Assembly (NCBI GenBank): GCA_002308275.1
Contig: DBWF01000022.1
Coordinates: forward strand, 8,405-16,316
Direction: 5' to 3'
Source: Caryophanales bacterium UBA1245
GTDB taxonomy: Bacteria; Bacillota_I; Bacilli_A; ML615J-28; CAG-313
Length of the DNA stretch: 7,912 bases
Shown here: piece after piece, positions 1-6,688 of the stretch
Position numbering within the stretch: position 1 is the stretch's first letter
Layout: each line of letters opens with the position of its first letter
Made by a program: the position numbers and the translations under genes
The notes under the pieces: model-generated
Told to the model about the DNA's origin: nothing
Seen by the model: only the letters and a program-made list of their open reading frames with translations
Databases searched by the model: none

Positions 1-387
1 ACTGCTGGTATCTTAATTCATGATTTGGGTAAAATGGAAGAGATTACCAGTGATAAATCACCTTCATATTCAAAAGAAGGTAATTTACTTGGTCATATCG
101 TTATTGGCTTAAGACTACTTGATGAAGTAGTTCGTGCTAATGGCTTTAGTGGAACCGAAGAAGCACTAGCTTTAGAACATATGATTATAGCTCACCACGG
201 TGAACTAGAATATGGCAGCCCTAAAGAACCACTTATTATGGAAGCTCATGCGCTATATTTAATTGATTATATGGATGCGAAACTTGCGGGGGCTAATGAT
301 TTTGTAGCTAAAACACCTAAAGGTTCTTCAACCAATCCTATTCCATCATTAGGTAAAAAAGTTTTATACGTACCAAAAATAAAATAA
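1..387 (+). CDS. yhaM: 3'-5' exoribonuclease YhaM family, HD domain, C-terminal part (5' end outside window)
   Basis: The frame is open from the first base, so this is a gene cut by the window edge; 128 C-terminal residues are visible, about 40% of a typical YhaM of roughly 314 residues. It begins in the HD domain: HDLGK at visible residues 7-11, GH at 31-32, an HHG at 65-67 followed by YGSPK, and a YMDAK near 90-94. These are the metal-binding positions of HD phosphohydrolases, and the spacing and flanking words (EGNLLGH, HHGELEYGSP, MDAK) match YhaM/CvfA closely. The family degrades RNA from the 3' end using a divalent metal; the N-terminal OB-fold expected for RNA binding would lie upstream. 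The TTG at 25 is not the start, because the HD motif continues in frame before it. The gene ends in TAA just before a terminator and is convergent with recD2. Family assignment is firm; the name rests on recalled similarity. Confidence 0.88.
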   Translation, partial: TAGILIHDLGKMEEITSDKSPSYSKEGNLLGHIVIGLRLLDEVVRANGFSGTEEALALEHMIIAHHGELEYGSPKEPLIMEAHALYLIDYMDAKLAGANDFVAKTPKGSSTNPIPSLGKKVLYVPKIK

Positions 388-391
388 AAAT

Positions 392-430
392 GAGAGGTAA
401 ACCGTTATTTAACGGTACCTCTCTTTTTTT
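392..430. terminator. Bidirectional intrinsic terminator between yhaM and recD2
   Basis: The arms at 392-398 plus 401-406 pair with 411-423, giving 7 + 6 base pairs with a two-base bulge (399-400) and the four-base loop ATTT. On the + strand a run of seven T (424-430) follows. On the - strand the stem is followed by a T-rich tail (complement of 381-391). Both convergent genes therefore end at this one hairpin; the recD2 stop codon (429-431) overlaps the + strand T run and the yhaM stop (385-387) lies in the - strand T tail. Confidence 0.9.
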
Positions 431-2798
431 ATAATTCAAATTCTTCTTCACCCAGTGAGAATTCTAGATAATCATCATCATTTTGTTTATCTTTTGGCTC
501 ATCTAAGAATTCATAAGGTGATATGTCATTAAAGTCGGTTTCATATTCACCTAAAGTGCTAAAAGCACTTGTGGTATCTTGAATCTCATTTGGATGATTT
601 ACTTGATTAATAAGTAAGTCTTTTAGAATAGTTAAGCGTTTAGCTTCAATTAAACCGATTCCTCTAATAAAACTATTAGCATCTCCTATTAAAACAAGTA
701 ATTTCTTCGCTCTTGTGATAGCTGTATAAATAAGTTTACGTTTAAACATAAAGTGGTAATAAGAAGACATTGGTAAAATAACAATATCAAATTCACTACC
801 TTGGGCTTTGTGAACACTAATCGCATAAGCAAGTTTCAGTTCATCTAATTCTTCTAAAGTATATTCAACCATCTTATTATCATAATTAACAACTAAACCA
901 CTGATCCTACTACTTTGGTAAATATAACGATCAATTAAACCTAAATCGCCATTCATAATACCTTTGTCACTTCGATTCACCAGTTGAATGACCTTATCAC
1001 CAACGCGGAACACTTGACCCATGTATTTTAAATCACCTTCATCATTTTTCGGATTAACTAGGTTTTGGATTTCGTTATTTAATTCATTAATTCCACTAAC
1101 GCACCGATACATTGGGGCTAAGACTTGAATATCTTTTTGAATAGTTTTACCTTTTTTAATAGCACCATCAATCCAATCTTTTATGACACTGACAATATTA
1201 ATAGATGCACAAGGCAAATATAAGCGGTCAGGATATTTAGCATCAAAGTCTTCAGGTGTTAAGCCTTCATTGGTTGCATGAGCTAATTGAATAATTTTCG
1301 AATCAGCTGCTTGACGGTGAATCTTATTAAGACGGATGGTTTTAATTTCTTTAGTGTCAATTAAGTCTTTCAAAATTTGGCCAGGGCCAACAGATGGTAA
1401 TTGGTCCACATCCCCAACAATAATAACTTGCGTATCAGTTGGAAGAGCTGAGAATAATTGGTAAGCGAGTGGTAAATCCATCATTGATGCTTCATCGATA
1501 ATAACCAGTTTAGCATTAACCGGATTATCTGGACCATACTCAAAGGCATCATCACCATGATAACCTAAGAAGCGGTGGATTGTCATTGCTGGACAATTGG
1601 TAAGTTCCGACAAGCGTTTACTTGCTTTACCAGTTGGGGCAAGTAGTGCAACGCCAAGTAGTACGTTTTGGTCATTCCTATGCATGCCAACATACATATC
1701 AAGAATGGCTTTAACAATCGTTGTTTTACCAGTACCAGGTCCACCAGTAATAATGGTGATTGGCTCAGTAAAGGCTGCCTTAACCGCAACTCTTTGTAAG
1801 TCAGATAATGTGATATGAATCTTACTTTCCGTCTTTTTAAAGGCGGTTTCAATTTGTTCATCAGTATAGGTTAATTTTTGATTGATTAGTTTTCTAGCAA
1901 TAATGGAAGCGAGTCCTAATTCTTTTTGATATAGATGATAATCGAAGATTAAGTGATTTGGACTTTCATAAAGAATGTTTTGTCGCACAAGCTTTAAAAT
2001 AATTTTATGAAATTGGTCTTTATCAATCCTATTATCATTCAAGAAGTGCATTGAAGAAGTATATAACTCATCAAAAGTGAGATAGCTATTACCAGTTGCA
2101 TAGATTCGTTCTTTAACCAAATAGCCCACTGCCGCAAGCATTCTTCGTTCATCCGTTTTCGCAATCCCCATCTTTAATGCAAATTGGTCATTCTTAATAA
2201 AACCAAAACGCGGGATTTGATTCATCAAAATATAAGGATTAGCTTGGACAATGCTTATAGCATCTATTCCCAATACTTTAATAATCCGGTTAGCCATTTC
2301 TAAGGTTAACCCATTTTTAATAAAGAAGAGGGTTGCTTTTTGGGCCTTTGCATTATTTGATAATATTTCAGTAATGATGAGGGCACTCTTCTTGCTTACT
2401 ATATCATCTAAAACATGGGGGTCATTAATGATTTGATCAATTGCATCACTACCTAGGCTAGAGACAATTTTTGCGGCGGTGACTGGTCCAATACTTGGGA
2501 ATAGGTCACTTGATAAATATTGAATAACCCCAACGGAATCCATCTTAGGCATTGATAAGTATTCAAATTTAAATTGTAAGCCGTAATTAGGATTGTTTAC
2601 AAATTCACCGGTGAAACTAAATTCTTCATTTAAAACCGGTTTATGAGGAAACGTGCCAACGACTACCACATTACCATTGCTTAGTGCTTTCCCAGGCACA
2701 TCACCAATGGTCTTTTTATTAACTAAAAGGAGAACAACACCATAACCATTATCACTATTATAAAAGTTTACTCTTGATATTTTACCAACTAGTTCCAT
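429..2798 (-). CDS. recD2: RecD2-type 5'-3' DNA helicase, SF1B (YrrC-like)
   Basis: This 789-residue protein matches the usual length of the long RecD2 family (B. subtilis YrrC about 800), which acts without RecBC in repair and replication-fork maintenance. The N-terminal about 90 residues look like the OB-like region, followed by a helix-hairpin-helix region (SIGPVTAAK at 102-110). The helicase motifs appear in order: Walker A GGPGTGKT 352-359, motif Ia APTGKASKR 387-395, Walker B IIDEAS 433-438, motif III GDVDQLPSVGPG 462-473, IHRQA 493-497, SVHKAQGSEFD 661-671 and YTAITRAKK 691-699. The last about 35 residues are strongly acidic. The ATG start is supported by AAGGAG seven bases upstream and by the family-like N terminus. 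The gene has its own predicted promoter and ends at the convergent terminator, so it is probably monocistronic. In B. subtilis yrrC lies shortly downstream of trmU/mnmA, and mnmA is also close by here. Confidence 0.96.
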   Translation of the reverse strand: MELVGKISRVNFYNSDNGYGVVLLLVNKKTIGDVPGKALSNGNVVVVGTFPHKPVLNEEFSFTGEFVNNPNYGLQFKFEYLSMPKMDSVGVIQYLSSDLFPSIGPVTAAKIVSSLGSDAIDQIINDPHVLDDIVSKKSALIITEILSNNAKAQKATLFFIKNGLTLEMANRIIKVLGIDAISIVQANPYILMNQIPRFGFIKNDQFALKMGIAKTDERRMLAAVGYLVKERIYATGNSYLTFDELYTSSMHFLNDNRIDKDQFHKIILKLVRQNILYESPNHLIFDYHLYQKELGLASIIARKLINQKLTYTDEQIETAFKKTESKIHITLSDLQRVAVKAAFTEPITIITGGPGTGKTTIVKAILDMYVGMHRNDQNVLLGVALLAPTGKASKRLSELTNCPAMTIHRFLGYHGDDAFEYGPDNPVNAKLVIIDEASMMDLPLAYQLFSALPTDTQVIIVGDVDQLPSVGPGQILKDLIDTKEIKTIRLNKIHRQAADSKIIQLAHATNEGLTPEDFDAKYPDRLYLPCASINIVSVIKDWIDGAIKKGKTIQKDIQVLAPMYRCVSGINELNNEIQNLVNPKNDEGDLKYMGQVFRVGDKVIQLVNRSDKGIMNGDLGLIDRYIYQSSRISGLVVNYDNKMVEYTLEELDELKLAYAISVHKAQGSEFDIVILPMSSYYHFMFKRKLIYTAITRAKKLLVLIGDANSFIRGIGLIEAKRLTILKDLLINQVNHPNEIQDTTSAFSTLGEYETDFNDISPYEFLDEPKDKQNDDDYLEFSLGEEEFEL

Positions 2799-2805
2799 AA
2801 TGTTT

Positions 2806-2811
2806 CTCCTT
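2806..2811 (-). promoter_or_regulatory. Ribosome binding site of recD2
   Basis: AAGGAG on the - strand lies seven bases before the recD2 ATG, which fixes that start. Confidence 0.85.
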
Positions 2812-2821
2812 TCTCTTAATC

Positions 2822-2830
2822 ATTATACCA
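2822..2830 (-). promoter_or_regulatory. Extended -10 promoter for recD2
   Basis: On the - strand the sequence reads TGGTATAAT: a perfect TATAAT (2822-2827) with the TG extension (2829-2830). No good -35 box is visible at 16-18 bases; the best candidate is TTATAG in the tail of the upstream terminator. Transcription would start near 2814-2815, giving a leader of about 17 bases that contains little more than the ribosome binding site. Confidence 0.75.
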
Positions 2831-2849
2831 AAAAAGAAGCTCTAACTAT

Positions 2850-2880
2850 AAAAAAAGAATAACAATTTTAATTGTTATTC
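2850..2880 (-). terminator. Intrinsic terminator after ribF, end of the rlmH-to-ribF operon
   Basis: A perfect inverted repeat pairs 2871-2880 with 2857-2866 (10 base pairs, four-base loop). On the - strand it is followed by seven T residues (complement of 2850-2856). The stem is AT-rich, so it may be weaker than the terminator at 392-430. It overlaps the ribF stop codon (2875-2877), and it lies just upstream of the recD2 promoter. Confidence 0.8.
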
Positions 2881-3591
2881 TAATTGTTTAAAAAATGTTA
2901 TTGTGGCAGTATTCTCGCCATGATAATCAACTAGTTTTCCATTTTGAATTGTAATCATTTGTTTTGCCTTATTAATTAAAACTTGATATTTTCCGTTTCT
3001 TAATAATGAAACCTGTGGTGCTTGACCACCCTGTATCTTTATATAATAAGGAAAGCCAAGTAACTGGTTGGCAGCTTCAATATTGCCAAGGGCGAGATAT
3101 TCTTTAATTTGGGTTGTCCCAATCTTTTGATCATTAATTGTTTTTTTAGGAATGATAGTTGCCTTGATTTTTCCTTGAGAGTCTTCTAGAATAGTTTTAA
3201 CGTTACCAAGGCCATTAAAGCCATAAGTGAAATCAAAACCAACTACGAGGTGTCTAATCTGGTTTTTGGTTAAAAGCATCATGAAATCTTGATGACTCAT
3301 TGTTTTAAAGTTTTCATCAAAATCGATTACGATTAGCCTATCAACGCCGGTATTCGACAAGCGAAGAAGCTTATCTTCTTCATCAAATAGAGGAATTTGA
3401 TTAGTCACTTTAGCAAGGCTAGTTTGTAAGTTAAAGGTAATAATACAGCTAGCTAGGTCTTGATCTTTTGCAATTCTTTTGCACTCTTCAATTAAAGCTT
3501 GATGGGCTAAATGAACACCTTCAAAGATACCGATCGTTGCACAGAAACATTTTGATGGACTTGAAGTAGGATTTAAATCAATGATTCTCAT
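2875..3591 (-). CDS. ribF: FMN adenylyltransferase (FAD synthetase), short RibF without a recognisable riboflavin kinase domain
   Basis: The FAD synthetase part of RibF transfers AMP from ATP to FMN. Visible family signatures are GIFEGVHLAH at residues 21-30 (the nucleotidyltransferase motif usually GxFDGxHxGH; both His kept, D changed to E, last G to A), VGFDFTYG at 117-124, and IGTTQIKEYL followed by LGNIEAANQLLG at 157-179, equivalent to the usual SSTxIRxxL and AxxLLGrPY. Bifunctional RibF is about 305-320 residues. This one is 238 and lacks the GRxxGFPTAN signature of riboflavin kinase. The last about 55 residues may be a shrunken remnant of that barrel. The ATG at 3591 is chosen over a longer form from 3666 because it gives the normal N terminus, has GAGAGGG nine bases upstream, and starts one base after the mnmA stop instead of overlapping it by 74 bases. 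Last gene of the operon, ending in a terminator. Confidence 0.88.
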   Translation of the reverse strand: MRIIDLNPTSSPSKCFCATIGIFEGVHLAHQALIEECKRIAKDQDLASCIITFNLQTSLAKVTNQIPLFDEEDKLLRLSNTGVDRLIVIDFDENFKTMSHQDFMMLLTKNQIRHLVVGFDFTYGFNGLGNVKTILEDSQGKIKATIIPKKTINDQKIGTTQIKEYLALGNIEAANQLLGFPYYIKIQGGQAPQVSLLRNGKYQVLINKAKQMITIQNGKLVDYHGENTATITFFKQLE

Positions 3592-3592
3592 C

Positions 3593-4708
3593 TTAATAAA
3601 CCCTCTCAACATCATCCATAAAGGCTTTTTCAATGGTGCCACCACCGAGGCAATATTCATGATCATAGAAGACGCATGCTTGTCCTGGAGTGACTGCCCA
3701 AGCAGGCTCTAAGGTTTGGACAAGGGCTAAGTCATCACCTAAATAGCTAATTGTAATTGGAATATCTTTGGAACGATAACGGAATTTTGCGGTTAGTTTA
3801 GTACCTTCTTGTGGTCTTTCATTGAAGAAATTAAGGTGTGAAACCAGAACTTTATTACTATATAGTAGTTCGTGATCTTTACCTTGAGCCACATATAAAG
3901 TGTTAGTTTTGATGTCTTTACCAACAACAAACCAAGCATCTCCTTCGCCGCCAATACCTAAACCGTGGCGTTGCCCAATAGTATAATACATAATTCCTTC
4001 ATGTTCACCCATGTATTTTCCATCAGGTGTCATCATTGGACCAGGGTTGGCTGGAATGTAATTCTTTAAGAATTCTTTGAAGTTTCGTTCACCGATAAAG
4101 CAAACACCAGTTGAATCTTTTTTGGTTGCAGTGGCTAAATGATGCTCATCTGCTAGCCTTCTAACATCTTTTTTAAGCATATCTCCAATAGGAAATAGTG
4201 CCTTAGCAAGTTGAGCAGTTGAAATCTGAGAAAGGAAGTAAGTTTGGTCTTTATTGTCGTCAACTCCTCTAAGCATATAGTGTTTATCGCCATCGTGAAT
4301 GACTCTCGCATAGTGGCCCATCGCAATATAATCGGCCCCTAACTCTTCCGCATGCTTTAGGAAGGCTTTAAATTTGATTTCTTTGTTACACATAATATCA
4401 GGGTTAGGAGTTCTACCTGCTTCATATTCATCTAAGAAGTATTTAAACACTGTTTCCCAATATTCATTAATAAAATCGACACGGTGGAGTTTAACGCCTA
4501 ATTGGTTAGCGACTTTTAATGCATCTTGATAATCTTTTTCTTGTGGGCAAATATCATCGTCTAAAGTTGGATTACCCATGATGTCATTATTAGTTGCACT
4601 ATCCCAATTGCGCATAAACATAGCTTCGACTTCATAGCCTTGCTCTAATAACTTGATTAGCGCAACACTAGAATCAACACCACCTGATAGACCAAGGATT
4701 ACTTTCAT
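3593..4708 (-). CDS. mnmA: tRNA-specific 2-thiouridylase MnmA (TrmU)
   Basis: MnmA installs the 2-thio group on wobble uridine 34 of tRNA-Lys, -Glu and -Gln, adenylating the base with ATP and then transferring sulfur through a cysteine persulfide. The 371-residue length is typical. The PP-loop SGGVDSS is at 8-14, the first catalytic cysteine at 107 in NPDIMCN, GHYAR at 131-135 and the second catalytic cysteine at 203 in GVCFIGER; TIGQRHGLGIGG at 243-254 opens the central/C-terminal domains. Nothing essential is missing. The ATG lies five bases after the uvrB stop, with AAGGA (4711-4715) overlapping that stop, so the two genes are probably translationally coupled. The cysteine desulfurase that supplies sulfur, next to this gene in B. 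subtilis (yrvO), is not in the window. Confidence 0.98.
   Translation of the reverse strand: MKVILGLSGGVDSSVALIKLLEQGYEVEAMFMRNWDSATNNDIMGNPTLDDDICPQEKDYQDALKVANQLGVKLHRVDFINEYWETVFKYFLDEYEAGRTPNPDIMCNKEIKFKAFLKHAEELGADYIAMGHYARVIHDGDKHYMLRGVDDNKDQTYFLSQISTAQLAKALFPIGDMLKKDVRRLADEHHLATATKKDSTGVCFIGERNFKEFLKNYIPANPGPMMTPDGKYMGEHEGIMYYTIGQRHGLGIGGEGDAWFVVGKDIKTNTLYVAQGKDHELLYSNKVLVSHLNFFNERPQEGTKLTAKFRYRSKDIPITISYLGDDLALVQTLEPAWAVTPGQACVFYDHEYCLGGGTIEKAFMDDVERVY
3601..3607 (-). promoter_or_regulatory. Ribosome binding site of ribF, inside the end of mnmA
   Basis: GAGAGGG on the - strand lies nine bases before the ribF ATG at 3591 and supports that start over the upstream in-frame ATG at 3666. 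Confidence 0.65.
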
Positions 4709-4710
4709 TT

Positions 4711-4715
4711 TCCTT
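4711..4715 (-). promoter_or_regulatory. Ribosome binding site of mnmA, overlapping the uvrB stop
   Basis: AAGGA on the - strand overlaps the uvrB TAA (4714-4716) and is two bases from the mnmA ATG. An AGG just upstream (4717-4719) gives a second, better-spaced contact, so the Shine-Dalgarno may really be AGGTAAGGA. Confidence 0.6.
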
Positions 4716-6687
4716 ACCTCATTGTTGCTTTAATTTCTAAAATCACATCGCGGAGCATCATCGCTTCTTCAAAGTTAAGCTCGTGCGATGCTTTTTTCAT
4801 TTGTTCTTCTAATACTTTAACTAGTTGACGTTTTTCTGTTAACGTCATCTTTTCATAATCTTGATATTCATTTGATTGATCAATTGATTTAGTAATTGTA
4901 AGTTCTTCACTAATTTCTTTTTGCACACTCTTTGGTGTAATGTGATGAGTTTCATTATAAGCTTGTTGGATTTCACGTCTTCGGTAGGTTTCTTGAATCG
5001 CTTTAGACATTGATTCGGTCATCACGTCCGCATACATCACTACTTTACCATTGACATTTCTGGCAGCCCGACCAATTGTTTGGATAAGGCTTCGTTCACT
5101 TCTTAAGAAGCCTTCTTTATCGGCATCTAGAATTAAAATGAGACTTACTTCCGGAATATCTAAGCCTTCTCTTAAAAGGTTAATTCCCACAATACAGTCA
5201 TAAACGCCTTGACGAAGCTTTCTAATAATCGCTAAGCGCTCTAAAGCTTTGATTTCGGAATGCAAATATGCTACCTTGATACCAATTTCTTTTAAGTAGT
5301 GTGTTAAGTCTTCACTCATCTTGATAGTTAGAGTAGTAACTAGTGTTCTTTGTCCTTTAGCGACATTTTCTTTAATTCTAAAAATGACATCATCAATTTG
5401 ATTCTTTGTTTCGTGAACCTCAATCACCGGGTCTAATAAGCCAGTTGGACGAATGATTTGTTCGACAACTTCATAGCTTTCCGCCTTTTCATAATCACCT
5501 GGGGTTGCGGAAACATAGATGATTTGGTCAATCTTGTCATTAAATTCAGTGAAATTTAGAGGCCGATTATCAAGTGCACTTGGTAGTCTAAAGCCATAAT
5601 CAACAAGGGTTTGTTTACGACTCCGGTCACCATTATACATGCCTCGAACCTGAGGAATGGTCACGTGTGATTCATCGACGACCATCAAATAATCACCTTT
5701 AAAGAAATCGAGTAAAACCGATGGGGTTTCACCCTCCTCCCTTAGAGATAAATGGCGTGAATAGTTTTCAATACCACTACAACTACCAAATTCTTTAATA
5801 TTATCTAAATCAAGAAGCGTCCGCTCTTTAATCCGTTGGGCTTCAATTAGTTTATCATTGGCTTTAAAATAGGCAATTCGTTCTTCAAGTTCCTGTGTGA
5901 TGCGTTTAATTGCTTCTTGCAACTTTTCGGGATTAGTTACAAAGTGGGTTGCGGGGAAGATTGTTACGACTTCCGTTGTCGATATCAGTTTACCAGTTAC
6001 GACATCAAAGTAACAAATCTTCTCAATTTCATCATCAAATAAACTAATGCGAATGCCTTGTTCGTGGAAACTTGCGGGGATAACATCGATATTGTCACCT
6101 TTAACTCTAAATGAGCCACGGACAAAATCCATATTATTGCGCGTATATTGAATATTTACTAACCGTTCAATGATTTTATCGCGGTTAATGTGTTGTCCAA
6201 CTCTTAAAGTAAGACAATAGTTTTCATAATCTTCTGGATCACCTAGGCCATAAATACAAGATACGGATGCGACAATAATGGTATCTCTGCGCTCTAAAAG
6301 TGCAGATGTAGCCGCATGACGCATTTGATCGATTTCATCATTAATCGATGAATCTTTCTCAATGTACATATCTTTACTTGGTACATAGGCTTCTGGTTGA
6401 TAATAGTCGTAATAAGAAATAAAATAATCAACTTGGTTTTCAGGAAATAAGCTCTTGAATTCCGCATATAATTGGCCGGCTAGGGTTTTATTATGAGCGA
6501 GGACTAATACTGGTTTGTCAATTTTATCGATGACATTGGCAATCGTAAAAGTTTTACCGGTTCCAGTAGCTCCAAGAAGCGTTTGTGCTTTGACGCCACT
6601 TAGAACATTTTTAGTTAGTTCTTCAATCGCTTTTGGTTGATCACCAGTTGGTTCGTATGGCGCATGAAGCTTAAATAGTTTTCCCAT
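4714..6687 (-). CDS. uvrB: Excinuclease ABC subunit UvrB
   Basis: UvrB is the damage-verifying helicase-like subunit of nucleotide excision repair, loaded by UvrA and then recruiting UvrC for incision. The 657-residue length is normal. Walker A GATGTGKT is at 39-46, the damage-probing beta-hairpin region YYDYYQPEAYVP at 92-103, Walker B with DESH at 338-341, SAT at 393-395, QTIGRAARN at 536-544, and a C-terminal UVR domain at about 618-652 for UvrC contact. No motif is broken. The ATG is one base after the stop of the upstream membrane-protein gene, and no good Shine-Dalgarno is visible (only AAAGA about 12 bases away), so translation probably depends on coupling to the upstream gene. The N terminus (LFKLHAPYEPTGDQPKAI) fits the family, which supports this start. 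uvrA, adjacent to uvrB in many Bacillota, is not here. Confidence 0.98.
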   Translation of the reverse strand: MGKLFKLHAPYEPTGDQPKAIEELTKNVLSGVKAQTLLGATGTGKTFTIANVIDKIDKPVLVLAHNKTLAGQLYAEFKSLFPENQVDYFISYYDYYQPEAYVPSKDMYIEKDSSINDEIDQMRHAATSALLERRDTIIVASVSCIYGLGDPEDYENYCLTLRVGQHINRDKIIERLVNIQYTRNNMDFVRGSFRVKGDNIDVIPASFHEQGIRISLFDDEIEKICYFDVVTGKLISTTEVVTIFPATHFVTNPEKLQEAIKRITQELEERIAYFKANDKLIEAQRIKERTLLDLDNIKEFGSCSGIENYSRHLSLREEGETPSVLLDFFKGDYLMVVDESHVTIPQVRGMYNGDRSRKQTLVDYGFRLPSALDNRPLNFTEFNDKIDQIIYVSATPGDYEKAESYEVVEQIIRPTGLLDPVIEVHETKNQIDDVIFRIKENVAKGQRTLVTTLTIKMSEDLTHYLKEIGIKVAYLHSEIKALERLAIIRKLRQGVYDCIVGINLLREGLDIPEVSLILILDADKEGFLRSERSLIQTIGRAARNVNGKVVMYADVMTESMSKAIQETYRRREIQQAYNETHHITPKSVQKEISEELTITKSIDQSNEYQDYEKMTLTEKRQLVKVLEEQMKKASHELNFEEAMMLRDVILEIKATMR

Positions 6688-6688
6688 A

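Noticed and set aside
25..387. A complete small gene starting at the TTG at 25
   Set aside because: The frame is open to base 1 and the residues before it (ILIHD) complete the HD motif, so it is a truncated yhaM.
1583..1861. Open frames on both strands inside recD2 (also 2251-2436)
   Set aside because: They overlap the conserved helicase motifs or the N-terminal part of recD2 in other frames, show no recognisable family and are explained as shadows.
3592..3666. Extension of ribF by 25 residues to an upstream ATG
   Set aside because: The extra residues do not resemble a RibF N terminus and lie wholly within mnmA; the ATG at 3591 has a ribosome binding site and a 1-base gap.
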